The translations under genes were made by a program, and so were the position numbers. The notes beneath the pieces are model-generated. The model searched no databases. It saw only the letters and a list, made by a program, of their open reading frames with translations, and was not told the origin of the DNA. A DNA stretch of 64,000 nucleotides, taken from Streptomyces sp. SA15 (GTDB taxonomy: Bacteria; Actinomycetota; Actinomycetes; Streptomycetales; Streptomycetaceae). This document shows positions 16,034 through 24,342 of this stretch, in pieces. The DNA lies in contig NZ_NTGE01000080.1 of the NCBI RefSeq assembly GCF_002291145.1, positions 91,260 through 155,259 of the forward strand, given 5' to 3'. Positions within the stretch are counted from its first letter, which is position 1. Every line of letters starts with the position of its first letter.

Positions 16034-17065
16034 TCAGCCGGACACGGACGGAGACCTTCCACCAGGAGGCGCCGTGCTCCCGCGCAGGACCAGCGATCCG
16101 GGGGAGACCGACGTGTACGGGCCGTCGTTGCTCGGCTTGGTCTTGAGGCGGCGCATCAGCCACAGTGCGCAGCCGGTGGCCATCTCCTGGATCGGCAGGC
16201 CGATCGTGGTGAGTCCAGGACCCCACCAGGAGAACCCGGGCTCGTCCCCGAACCCCACCACGGACAGTTCCCCGGGCACCTTCACGCCCTGCTCGGACAA
16301 CTCTTCCAGGACCCCCAGGGTGAGCTGGATCGAACCCAGTACGAGCGCGGTGGGCGCGTCCGGACCCCGCAGCAGCCGGCGCATCGCCCGGCGGCCGTGG
16401 TCCACGGACGACGGCGGCCCCAGCTCCGTACGCCCGGCATCCTCCGGCAGACCGCCTTCGCGCAGGGCGCTGCGGAAACCCTCCAGGCGCTCCGCGCCCG
16501 TGGGCAGCTCCACCGGGCCGCCCAGGTAGGCGATGCGCGTGTGCCCCAGAGTCACCAGGTGGGCGGTGGCCTGACGCAGAGCCTCGCGGTCGTCCACGCC
16601 GAACCACTGGGAACCGAGCGACGGGTGGCGGCGCAGCAGTTGCAGGTGCGGCACCGTGCGCAGGAGCTTGACGGACTCGCCGTGCGGGCGTGCGGTGGGC
16701 ACGATGATGATGCCCGCCACGCGGTTCGCGGACAGCTCCCGCACGTGGCGCAGCTCCACCATCCGGTCGTCGTCGGTCTCCGAGAGCATCAGCTGGAAGC
16801 CCTCGGCCTCCATGTTCTTGGACAGCTCGTGCGCGATGGTCGAGTAGAAGCTGTTGCGGATGTCCGGGATCACCAGTGCGACCACGTTGCTGGACGCTCC
16901 GCGCATCATCCGCGCCGCGCGGTTGCCGACGTATCCCATCTCCGAAGCGGCCTGGCGGACCCGGAACTTGGTCTCCTCGCTGATGCGGGGGTCGTCGGCG
17001 AGCGCCCGGCCCACCGTCGAGACGGAGACCCCGAGGCGTTCGGCGATGTCCCTGGTCGTGATCAC
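16034..17065 (-). CDS. LacI-family transcriptional regulator
   Basis: 343 residues from the GTG at 17065 with AGAGGGGG upstream; the longer open frame upstream is not coding. The N-terminal LacI helix-turn-helix is clear (TTRDIAERLGVSVSTVGRAL) with the hinge helix RAARMMRGASSN. A PurR/LacI-type sugar-binding core follows: VVALVIPDIRNSFYS, GIIIVPTARP, LGHTRIAYLGGP, VVGFGDEPG. Operators of the same 14-bp palindrome lie before this gene and before four neighbouring promoters, so it probably represses itself and the local catabolic genes until an inducer binds. Confidence 0.9.
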   Translation of the reverse strand: MITTRDIAERLGVSVSTVGRALADDPRISEETKFRVRQAASEMGYVGNRAARMMRGASSNVVALVIPDIRNSFYSTIAHELSKNMEAEGFQLMLSETDDDRMVELRHVRELSANRVAGIIIVPTARPHGESVKLLRTVPHLQLLRRHPSLGSQWFGVDDREALRQATAHLVTLGHTRIAYLGGPVELPTGAERLEGFRSALREGGLPEDAGRTELGPPSSVDHGRRAMRRLLRGPDAPTALVLGSIQLTLGVLEELSEQGVKVPGELSVVGFGDEPGFSWWGPGLTTIGLPIQEMATGCALWLMRRLKTKPSNDGPYTSVSPGSLVLRGSTAPPGGRSPSVSG

Positions 17066-17114
17066 GTAGCGGGCCCCCTCTGGCTGACTGATCCCGTTGC
17101 CGTCACTTTCTGTG

Positions 17115-17128
17115 TGCCAACGATAGCG
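17115..17128. promoter_or_regulatory. LacI-type operator C (autoregulatory)
   Basis: TGCCAACGATAGCG, three bases off the perfect palindrome, 50 bp upstream of the lacI start codon. Confidence 0.65.
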
Positions 17129-17185
17129 CTCTCGTCGCACTCTGCGGTCGGAGAGATGGGGCGTCGGGTTGATCGCTTTCCTTGG

Positions 17186-17199
17186 TGCTAACGTTAGCA
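17186..17199. promoter_or_regulatory. LacI-type operator D, perfect palindrome
   Basis: TGCTAACGTTAGCA is a perfect 14-bp palindrome, 50 bp upstream of the FAH-family gene. It is the best copy of the set and defines the consensus. Confidence 0.8.
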
Positions 17200-17248
17200 T
17201 TGCATAGGCCGTGCAGCCGCCCGCGGCTGCCGAGTTGCGGAGGTTTCC

Positions 17249-18028
17249 GTGCGGATCGTCAGGTATAGCGTCGGCGGCGTGCGTCACTACGGAGAACTGG
17301 AAGCCGGTGACGCCACGATCGCGAGATTCGAGGGTGATCCCTTCACCGGGCTGTCCCCTGCGGGGCACGTCGACGAAGTGGGGGACGTGCTCATTCTCCC
17401 GCCGCTCGAACGCCCCCGGATCTTCGGGTTCGCCTATAACTACGCCTCGCACATAGACGAGACCGACCGCGACGTTCCGGAAGTTCCCGTGTGCTTCATG
17501 AAGCCGAGTACCGCGGTGGTAGGTCCCGATGACGCCATCGTCTATCCGGCGGACGGTGAACTCATCCATTTCGAAGGCGAGTTGGTGGTCGTCATCGGAA
17601 AGGAAGCCCGCCATGTGAAGTCCTCCGAGGCCCACGAGTACATCCTCGGCTATACGTGCGGCAACGACGTCAGTGACCGCATCGTTCAGCGTAAGGAAAG
17701 CAAATTCGGAACTCTTCTGATCGGTAAGGGGCAGGACACGTTCGCTCCCCTGGGGCCGGTCATCGCGACCGAACTCGACCCCGCTGCACTGTCGCTGACG
17801 ACACGTGTGAACGGCACCGTCATGCAGTCGGCGAGCACGGCGGACCTGCTGCTCGCCGTTCCCGACATCGTCAGCTACCTCAGCCGCTACCTCACGCTGC
17901 TGCCCGGAGACGTGATCATGACCGGGACGCCGTCCGGCGTCGGGCCGATCCGCCCCGGAGACGAGATCGAGGTGGAGATCGAGGGCATCGGCGTCCTGCG
18001 CAACCCGGTCGTGGCCGAGAGTCTCTGA
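17249..18028 (+). CDS. Fumarylacetoacetate hydrolase (FAH) family protein
   Basis: 259 residues from a GTG with GGAGG 5 nt upstream. The C-terminal FAH domain is complete: RIFGFAYNYASHIDE, the acidic metal-binding pair in IHFEGELVVVIG, LGYTCGNDVSDR, FGTLLIGKGQDTF and MTGTPSGVGPIRPGD. Relatives hydrolyse C-C bonds of, or hydrate or decarboxylate, ring-cleavage products such as oxohepta-ene-dioates. It could act after the extradiol dioxygenase of this block; the exact reaction is not readable. Operator D lies in its promoter region. Confidence 0.88.
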   Translation: MRIVRYSVGGVRHYGELEAGDATIARFEGDPFTGLSPAGHVDEVGDVLILPPLERPRIFGFAYNYASHIDETDRDVPEVPVCFMKPSTAVVGPDDAIVYPADGELIHFEGELVVVIGKEARHVKSSEAHEYILGYTCGNDVSDRIVQRKESKFGTLLIGKGQDTFAPLGPVIATELDPAALSLTTRVNGTVMQSASTADLLLAVPDIVSYLSRYLTLLPGDVIMTGTPSGVGPIRPGDEIEVEIEGIGVLRNPVVAESL

Positions 18029-18063
18029 CTCCGGACGACCGCACGCCGCGGGCCTGCCCACCG

Positions 18064-18112
18064 CACGCCGCGGGCCTGCCCACCGCTCGGCGGTGGGCAG
18101 GCCCGCGGCGTG
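18064..18112. terminator. Terminator with 22-bp stem and duplicated left arm
   Basis: The left arm 18064-18085 pairs perfectly with 18091-18112 (22 bp, loop CTCGG). The 22 bases 18039-18060 and 18061-18082 are an exact tandem duplication of the left arm region, so the right arm could pair with either copy. Confidence 0.85.
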
Positions 18113-18148
18113 TCGGCCGTGTGTCACCACGTCCTGCCGGAGATACGC

Positions 18149-18187
18149 CACGGTGGTGCACCGGGCGAGGCCCGGTGCACCACCGTG
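18149..18187. terminator. Second terminator hairpin for the convergent MFS gene
   Basis: CACGGTGGTGCACCGGGC (18149-18166) pairs with GCCCGGTGCACCACCGTG (18170-18187): 18 bp, 3-nt loop. It lies just downstream of the minus-strand MFS gene. Confidence 0.8.
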
Positions 18188-18197
18188 ACAGATGTCA

Positions 18198-18212
18198 GCC
18201 GGACAGGGCCTA
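18198..18212. repeat. Fragment of the MITE-like right end at the MFS stop codon
   Basis: GCCGGACAGGGCCTA differs by one base from the right end of the 19850-20038 element (GCCGGACAGGCCCTA). Its last three bases are the complement of the MFS stop codon. Confidence 0.4.
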
Positions 18213-19478
18213 GCGGACCGCGTTGTTGAACTTCGAGGTGCGGACGAAGGCCAGGGCCACGACGGCCGCCAGCGGCAGCACCGTGACTTGCAGCAGCCCG
18301 GCCCGGTCCCAGCCGAAGGAGTCCACCAGGGCGGCGAAGAGCAGGCCGGAGAACGCCGCCGGTCCGTAGTAACTGGTGACGAAGAGTCCGGAAGCGCGTC
18401 CGATCTGCGCGGGACGGACGGCCCGCTGTATCGCGCTGTTGGTGTTGGGGTAGATGAAGCCCAGTCCGAAGGCCCCCATGAGGAAGGCGAACACGCACTG
18501 CACGCCGACTCCGGCATGCGTCTCGTAGATGCACACGCCGATCGCGGAGACGGCCAGCAGGCTCAGGATCAGCAGGTTGCGCTGGTTGAAGCGGTCGCCG
18601 AGCCAGCCGCCGAAAACGGCCGTCATGCCACCGAAACCGAGGAAGCTCATGGCCAGTGCGGCCTGCCCGGAGGTGTAGTGCAGCGAGGTGATGAGGAACG
18701 TCGGGTAGAGACCGAGGAACCCGTAGATCGCCACACCGCTGATGACCGAGTGGACGGCCAGCGCGATGGTGTTGCGGTTGTAGGCGGAGGCCGGCATGTA
18801 CTCGAAGCTCCTGGTCGAGACGACCTTCTCGGCGGAGTGCTCGGTCAGGCCGGTCTTCACGAGAAACAGGGCGGCGGCCGCGATCAGCAGCCCGGCCGTG
18901 CCGAACAGGTAGAAGGGCGAGTGCCAGGTGCCGTGCATGTTCATGAGCTCGACGCCGATGAGCGGGGCGATGAACACGCCGATGGAGTAGCCCATGCCGA
19001 TGATGCCGAAGGCGAGGCCCCGCCGGTGGGCGAAGAAGGCGCCGATCGCCGCGAAGATGGCGGCGGACTGCATACCCTCACCGAAGCCCGAGACGACCCG
19101 GTACAGGGTCATGTCGGCGAAACCGGTCGCCAGTGGCGTGGCCATCGTGCCCAGGGAGTAGATCACGATGCTGACCAGCAGCACGGTCTTGCGGCGGAAG
19201 CGGTCCAGGAGGTAGCCCGCGGGCAGGCCGGCCAGGGCCATGCCGAGGGTGAAGTTCGTCGCCAGCAGCCCGCCCTGCTCCAGGGAGAACCCGTAGTCCT
19301 GACGGATGTTGGGCAACAGCGGCGGGAAGACCTGGCGGTCCATCGCGTTGACCATGTAGGAGAGGACCACCAGCAGGAAGCCCACCCCGGTCATGAGGCG
19401 GGAAATGGGGACAGGGCTGTTTTCCTGCGCATCCCTGGCGGGCACCGCACTTGTGTCGACTTGCGCTGCGTGAGTCAT
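18210..19478 (-). CDS. MFS transporter, aromatic/organic-acid symporter-like
   Basis: 422 residues, 12-segment MFS length, from the ATG at 19478 (AGGAG 7 nt upstream). First-helix signature YMVNAMDRQVFPPLLPNIRQ and the 2-3 loop AGLPAGYLLDRFRRK (motif A form), FGEGMQSAAIFAAIGAFF, and the 8-9 loop FGGWLGDRFNQRN are visible. The D and R in the first helix resemble anion:cation and aromatic-acid:proton symporters, so uptake of an acid for the surrounding catabolic genes is likely. No copy of the LacI palindrome was noticed within 600 bp of its start. Confidence 0.85.
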   Translation of the reverse strand: MTHAAQVDTSAVPARDAQENSPVPISRLMTGVGFLLVVLSYMVNAMDRQVFPPLLPNIRQDYGFSLEQGGLLATNFTLGMALAGLPAGYLLDRFRRKTVLLVSIVIYSLGTMATPLATGFADMTLYRVVSGFGEGMQSAAIFAAIGAFFAHRRGLAFGIIGMGYSIGVFIAPLIGVELMNMHGTWHSPFYLFGTAGLLIAAAALFLVKTGLTEHSAEKVVSTRSFEYMPASAYNRNTIALAVHSVISGVAIYGFLGLYPTFLITSLHYTSGQAALAMSFLGFGGMTAVFGGWLGDRFNQRNLLILSLLAVSAIGVCIYETHAGVGVQCVFAFLMGAFGLGFIYPNTNSAIQRAVRPAQIGRASGLFVTSYYGPAAFSGLLFAALVDSFGWDRAGLLQVTVLPLAAVVALAFVRTSKFNNAVR

Positions 19479-19849
19479 AGCGGCTCCTGAGGAGGAATGG
19501 GCCACGGCAGGCCGCGGCGGATCCATCGCCCGTACGGGGCCGTACGGGCGATGACGAGAAGCGGTGAGCTGAACACGGACTCGAGTCGGTGACGGCGATG
19601 CCGCCGCCGACTGGCGGAATGGGACGGTGGGCTGCCGCGGGGGGCGGATGCCGCATGCGGAATTCAGCCGTATATCGCCCGTCGGGGACGTCCGTGGCTA
19701 TGGCGTCTTCGACAGCCGGAACTCGTGCGGACACTTATCGGTCACACGGTCGGCGCTTGGCAGAAACCATGGAGGGAAGTCCCTGGCGCGTCAAGATGTG
19801 AACAGCGGATTTCTTCGGCGGTGCTCGTTTCCCCGTGGTGAGGGGTCCC
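19479..19849. other. Intergenic, no gene seen
   Basis: 371 bp upstream of the MFS gene. Short open frames exist on both strands but none has a ribosome site or a recognisable product. It should hold the MFS promoter, which I could not place. Confidence 0.5.
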
Positions 19850-20038
19850 TAGGGCCTGTCCGGCGGATCATGTCGGAGACGCGGGGTCTGGCACGCCCAT
19901 CTGCGGCGTTGTCGTCGGTTGCCGACGCTCCGCGTCGACGCCCTCCTCCGCCTTGCAGCTGGACGCACCAGACCCCGCTCACCGGCGCCGATGAGGCGCC
20001 GTCGCTTTCCTCCAACCTGATCCGCCGGACAGGCCCTA
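19850..20038. mobile_element. MITE-like element, 189 bp with 21-bp terminal inverted repeats
   Basis: The left end 19850-19870 begins TAGGGCCTGTCCGGCGGATC; the right end 20018-20038 is its exact reverse complement over 21 bp. Inside, GCGGGGTCTGG and CCAGACCCCGC form a second inverted pair, so the whole element can fold into a long hairpin. It has no transposase. CTA/TAG at the edges may be the target duplication. Two partial matches lie at 15934 and 18198, consistent with a dispersed family. Confidence 0.75.
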
Positions 20039-20114
20039 GGCCCGAATGAGTCCTGCGGCGGACGGGCCGGCGAGCGGGTGCGCCCCGCACTCTTGACATG
20101 GCGAAGAGCCTCAA

Positions 20115-20128
20115 TGCTATCGTTAGCA
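20115..20128. promoter_or_regulatory. LacI-type operator E
   Basis: TGCTATCGTTAGCA, one base off the perfect palindrome, 277 bp upstream of the 2-hydroxyacid dehydrogenase operon. No gene is supported between it and 20405. Confidence 0.7.
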
Positions 20129-20404
20129 CTACGTGGCTGTGACAAAGTGATTCGACGTGCCCGGAATCTCATGACCGGTTCCAGGGACGTACTGCGGCGC
20201 CCGTACCGACCACAAGTCGGCGAGCGCAGGCGACACCCCATCCGAGCCCAGCGACCCTCTCCACCCGCCCATGGCGGTCGGCGGCCCCAGCGGACATGCC
20301 GACGGCCGCCCTCCCTGGTGACGATCAAGCCTGCTGACCGGATCGACCGGGCACGACGCCCGGCCGTCCGCTGCGGCCGCACGATTCTGCGAGGACGACC
20401 TGTT

Positions 20405-21409
20405 ATGAAACCACCGAGCCGCCCCGGCACTGTGCTGCTCACCGACTACGCCTGGCCCGACGACTCCGTCGAGCGATCGGTCATCGAGGACGCGGGCCAC
20501 ACCCTCGTGACCGGCCCCGCCGAGCCCGCCTCCGCCGAGACCATCGAGGAACTGGTCGCCGAACACCGGCCCGCCGGGATCCTCACCTGCTGGGCGCCCG
20601 TCTCCGCCACCGCGGTGGAGACCTCGCCCGACCTGAGGATCGTGGCCAGGCTCGGGGTCGGCCTCGACAACATCGCCGTGGACGCCGCCACCGAGCGGGG
20701 AGTGTGGGTCACCAACGTTCCGGACTACTGCGTCGAGGAGGTCTCGGACCACGCCGTCGGCATGGTGCTGGCCTGGACGAGGGGCCTGGCCCTGTTCGAC
20801 CGGGAGGTCCGCGCGGGCCGCTGGGACCCCGCCGGCGCTCGGCTGCGCCGGCTGTCGACGCTGACCTGCGGCGTCGTCGGATACGGGCGGATCGGACGCG
20901 CGACCGTACGCAAGCTGGGCGCGTTCGGCTGCCGGATCCTGGCCCACGACCCGCACCCGCCGAAGGACGTCCCCGGAGTGGAGATGGTGGGCCTGGAGGA
21001 GCTGCTGCGCCGCAGCGACGTCGTGATCCTCCACGTGCCGCTCACCCCCGGCACCCACCACATCATCGGAACCGAGCAACTGGCGCTGATGCAGCTGGGC
21101 GGTCTGCTGGTCAACGTCAGCCGGGGCGGCTTGGTGGACACCGATGCGGTCGTGAAGGCGCTGGAGAGCGGGCACCTGGGCGGAGCCGCCTTCGACGTAC
21201 TGGAGACCGAACCGCACGTCCCCGCCGGACTGCTGGACCAGCCGGGCGCGCTGCTCACCCCGCATGTGGCCTTCTCCTCCGACGCGTCGGTCATCGAACT
21301 GCGCCGCCGCGCAGCCGAGGAGGTCGTACGGATCCTGGCGGACGAGGCACCGGCCCACGCCTGCAACAGTCCCCGCAACCTGCCCGCCCGGTCGGGTGAC
21401 CGCCGATGA
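20405..21409 (+). CDS. D-isomer-specific 2-hydroxyacid dehydrogenase
   Basis: 334 residues from the ATG at 20405. The split catalytic domain and the Rossmann domain are complete: GVVGYGRIGRATVRKLGAFG for NAD(P), and the catalytic triad Arg (NVSRGGLVD), Glu (DVLETEP) and His (LTPHVAF). It resembles the phosphoglycerate/hydroxypyruvate dehydrogenase branch without a regulatory ACT domain. It would interconvert a 2-oxoacid and a D-2-hydroxyacid in the cytoplasm. It is the first gene of an operon with a kinase (ATGA overlap) and a cupin protein, behind operator E. Confidence 0.88.
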   Translation: MKPPSRPGTVLLTDYAWPDDSVERSVIEDAGHTLVTGPAEPASAETIEELVAEHRPAGILTCWAPVSATAVETSPDLRIVARLGVGLDNIAVDAATERGVWVTNVPDYCVEEVSDHAVGMVLAWTRGLALFDREVRAGRWDPAGARLRRLSTLTCGVVGYGRIGRATVRKLGAFGCRILAHDPHPPKDVPGVEMVGLEELLRRSDVVILHVPLTPGTHHIIGTEQLALMQLGGLLVNVSRGGLVDTDAVVKALESGHLGGAAFDVLETEPHVPAGLLDQPGALLTPHVAFSSDASVIELRRRAAEEVVRILADEAPAHACNSPRNLPARSGDRR

Positions 21410-22458
21410 GTTCCACCTCCGCACAGGTGAGCCCGGACCCAGTGCCGGCCGACTTCCTGATCGCCCACAAGCTGGCCGAACCCGGCGAAGCCCCACGCTG
21501 GACGCCGCTGGCCGGTGGCGTCTCGTCCGACCTGTGGCGAGTGGACCTGCCGGGACGCTCCCTCTGCGTCAAGCGCGCCCTGCCCAGGCTGAAGGTCGCG
21601 GCCGACTGGCAGGCACCGGTGTCGCGCAACGCCTACGAATGGGCGTGGATGCGGTTCGCGTCCCGGCACCGCCCGGACAGCGTGCCCGAACTGCTGGCCC
21701 ACGATCCCGAGGCCGGCCTCTTCGCGATGGCGTTCCTGCCTCCCGAGCGGTACCCGATGTGGAAGGCGCAGCTGCTGGACGGCGAGGTGCGGGTGGCGAC
21801 CGCGGCGGCCGTCGGAGAGCTGCTCGGCAACCTGCACGCGGCGAGCGCGGGCGACGCGGCACTCGCAGCGGAGTTCGCCACCGACGACAACTTCCACGCC
21901 CTGCGCATCGAGCCGTACCTGCTGGCCACCGCTGCCGCGCACCCCGGTCTGAGTGACATCCTCAAGGGCCTCGCCGACCGCACGGCCACGACACACCTTG
22001 CTCTGGTACACGGTGACGTCAGCCCCAAGAACATCCTCGTCGGCCCGTCGGGGCCCGTGCTGCTGGACGCCGAGTGCGCCTGGTACGGAGATCCGGCCTT
22101 CGACTTGGCCTTCTGCGTCAACCATCTGCTCCTCAAGAGCCTGGTGGTGCCCGGGTGCCGAGCCGATCTCCAGCGGTCCGCCCGGGTGCTGGCCGAGGAG
22201 TACCTCCGGTGCGCCGACTGGGAGCCCCGGCCAGCCATCGAGGGGCGGGCCGCGTCACTGCTGCCGGCACTGCTGCTCGCGCGTGTGGACGGCAAGTCCC
22301 CGGTGGAGTACCTCACCGACGACCGGCACCGGTTGTTCGTACGCACGGTGGCATCGGCCCTGCTGCGGGCGCCCGCCCCCACGATGGCGGACGTCCTGGA
22401 CGCCTGGGCGACCGCGCTCCAGGCGCCGACCGAGCCCGGCAGCGGCCGGCCCGGCTGA
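21406..22458 (+). CDS. Aminoglycoside-phosphotransferase-family small-molecule kinase
   Basis: 350 residues; start overlaps the previous stop (ATGA). The APH/choline-kinase fold is seen in its order: glycine-poor nucleotide loop LAGGVSSDLWRVDL, Lys in SLCVKRALPRL, catalytic Brenner loop LVHGDVSPKNILV (Asp and Asn) and the metal-binding VLLDAECAWYGDPAFDLAF. It should phosphorylate a small metabolite rather than an antibiotic, judging by its operon with a hydroxyacid dehydrogenase. A 2-hydroxyacid produced by that enzyme is the obvious candidate substrate, which is inference. Confidence 0.85.
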   Translation: MSSTSAQVSPDPVPADFLIAHKLAEPGEAPRWTPLAGGVSSDLWRVDLPGRSLCVKRALPRLKVAADWQAPVSRNAYEWAWMRFASRHRPDSVPELLAHDPEAGLFAMAFLPPERYPMWKAQLLDGEVRVATAAAVGELLGNLHAASAGDAALAAEFATDDNFHALRIEPYLLATAAAHPGLSDILKGLADRTATTHLALVHGDVSPKNILVGPSGPVLLDAECAWYGDPAFDLAFCVNHLLLKSLVVPGCRADLQRSARVLAEEYLRCADWEPRPAIEGRAASLLPALLLARVDGKSPVEYLTDDRHRLFVRTVASALLRAPAPTMADVLDAWATALQAPTEPGSGRPG

Positions 22459-22522
22459 CCCAACCGATTCGACGGGTCCGACAGACCTGGCGGATCCGAC
22501 GGACCCGACCGAGGAGAGACGC

Positions 22523-23053
22523 ATGCGCAGAGTCGTCACCGGCCACGACGAGAACGGCAGGTCGGTCGTCATCAGCGACGGCCCCGTCCCGCGCAGCCGG
22601 GAGTTCACCAGTCTGCCGGGCTGGGTGTCCCGCCTGCCATGGGCCACCGACCCCGGCGAGCAGGTCAGCCGGACCGGGGAGGACCCCACACCGAAGGTCA
22701 CCAGCCTGCTGCCGGCCCCCGGCGGCACGCGGTTCATCGTCCTGACCCTCCCGCCGGAGAGCGCGATGGCCGACCCGGCGTTCGACCCCGTCGCCTTCGA
22801 CCGGGAGCAGCGGGCCGACTCGCCCGGCATCGCCGACCTCATGGAGCCCGACGGCATGCATACGACGCCGACCGTGGACTACGGCATCGTGCTGCAGGGC
22901 GAGATCGTCCTCGAACTCGACGACGGCCTGTGCACCCGTCTCTCGGCAGGGGACATCGTGATCCAGAACGGCACCCGCCACGCCTGGCGCAACCGCGGCG
23001 ACCAACCGGTCACGGTGGCCTTCGTCCTCGTCGGCGCGGAGCGCGACGGCTGA
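22523..23053 (+). CDS. Cupin-domain protein
   Basis: 176 residues from an ATG preceded by GAGGAGAGAC; 64 bp after the kinase gene, so the same operon. C-terminal single cupin: TVDYGIVLQGEIVLELDD, SAGDIVIQNGTRHAWRN with the second-motif His, and a first motif in which the usual HxH is reduced (HTTPTVDYG). The N-terminus (VVTGHDENGRSVVISDGPVP) is typical of a common actinobacterial cupin family of unknown reaction. It may be an isomerase, dioxygenase-like or sensing protein. Confidence 0.8.
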   Translation: MRRVVTGHDENGRSVVISDGPVPRSREFTSLPGWVSRLPWATDPGEQVSRTGEDPTPKVTSLLPAPGGTRFIVLTLPPESAMADPAFDPVAFDREQRADSPGIADLMEPDGMHTTPTVDYGIVLQGEIVLELDDGLCTRLSAGDIVIQNGTRHAWRNRGDQPVTVAFVLVGAERDG

Positions 23054-23469
23054 CGGCACCGGAGCCGCCGACGACGTGTCGGTCGGTTCACGGACCTTGG
23101 GCTCCGCCGGCCCGACGTCGGCCCGACGCCGGCCCGGGCGAGCAGGGCGTGGCGGCAGCGGTGGGAGGGCGTTCTCGGTGAACGTGGGCAACAACGGACC
23201 CTGCCTGGCCATGAGTTGGTCCTACGACAGCAAACGGCCGGTGCCTTTGGGCACCGGGCTTCGGGACCGTGAGCGCTGGAGCGGGGCTTGGCGGTGGCCG
23301 CCGAACGGCGCCGGCGCGTCCGCGGGTTGCCGACATCCTGTGGGCCTTGATCCACGACCGCCGCCTGGTCTGCCGCTCCAGCAGGGGGACGATTCGGCGG
23401 CGAGACAGACGGCGGAATCGGTCCCCCTGTCGGCACGGCGCGGTCTTCCCAGCGCGGTGTCTTACCCGG
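23054..23469. other. Intergenic, one hairpin, no supported gene
   Basis: 416 bp. An 8-bp hairpin CCGGTGCC (23239-23246) / GGCACCGG (23251-23258) with loop TTTG may end the cupin operon. Open frames on both strands have no ribosome site and no recognised product. Confidence 0.5.
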
Positions 23470-23736
23470 CTAAATGCAGATGATGAGGAAGCAACCTCCC
23501 TTGTGGCCGTGGCCGTGGCCGTGGCCGTGGCCGTGGTCGTGATCGTGGCCGTGGTGGTGGTCGTGATCGTGGCCGTCGGCCCGGCTCGACTGGGCAGCCA
23601 TGGCCTTTGCGGCGGGTGCCGCGGCCGCGGCGGAGGCTGCCGTCGTCGGCGCTGCCGCGAGAGCAAGGGCCAGGGCGGCGCCGACCGCGAATCGTCGGGA
23701 AACGGACTTCTTGGGCGCTATCTGTGTGGTGTTCAT
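23470..23736 (-). CDS. Small secreted histidine-rich peptide
   Basis: 88 residues. The N-terminus is a classical signal peptide: a basic region (KKSVSRR), a hydrophobic Ala/Leu core and an AxA-type exit around residues 33-35 (TTAASAA). The mature part has 13 His in a run of HD and HG repeats, then KGG and a hydrophobic end CFLIICI. The His run is coded by a GGCCAC-type simple repeat. Such His-rich secreted peptides usually bind Zn, Ni or Cu; the single-to-double Cys hydrophobic tail is unusual. I do not recognise a family. The ribosome site (GGTGG) is weak. It stands alone between two gene-poor stretches. Confidence 0.65.
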   Translation of the reverse strand: MNTTQIAPKKSVSRRFAVGAALALALAAAPTTAASAAAAAPAAKAMAAQSSRADGHDHDHHHGHDHDHGHGHGHGHGHKGGCFLIICI

Positions 23737-24342
23737 GAAGCCACCATGCACGCCTTGATGACCAATTTCGCGCTGAGAGCGGCTTATCGGGCGAACCGCG
23801 CACGAGGCCCTGGTGCAGTGGGCCAATGACCATCCCGATGAGCCGACGGCCGGCTCGCCTCACGCCGCGGTCGACGCCACAGTGCTGAACACCCCCGGCC
23901 GCGATCCGCGCCATTTCCCCCCAACGCTCCGCAGTCGGTCAGCCGCCGCTCAGGCGCCTTCCGCGCCCCGTCAACTGCCAGGCGCTGCAAGGGTCCTCCC
24001 GCCGCACCGCCGCACCGCCTCCCGCCAAGCGCCGTTCCAGGGGCCGGATCGCCACGCTCGCCAATGAGGGCCAGGCAGGCCACGACCACCCATGGCAGCA
24101 CCGGTTCATGCCGTACAGGACGCCGTACAGGCCGGGCATCACCATGTCCGCCGTCGCGAACGAGTACTGGAACGCCGCCAGATGGGTCCATCGCACCCCC
24201 TCCGGCCTCCGCGGAGAGCGCGTTCGAGGCCGGCCCGTGCAGCATCTCCGCCGTCGCGGCGGCCACGCACCCCCGCCTGGCCGACCGGCACGAGCTGCGC
24301 CGCCGCATCCCAGACCTGACGAAACCGCCCAGCAGCCGCCGG
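23737..24342. other. Gene-poor stretch, nothing supported
   Basis: 606 bp between the His-rich peptide and the XRE regulator. Several overlapping frames are open on both strands, one hinting at a hydrophobic protein (minus strand, 23939-24196), but none has a convincing start or family. It may be decayed coding DNA. Confidence 0.45.

Noticed and set aside
23500..23580. Simple GGCCGT-type repeat that looks like a CRISPR or REP array
   Set aside because: It is the coding repeat of the His-rich peptide; units have no spacers.
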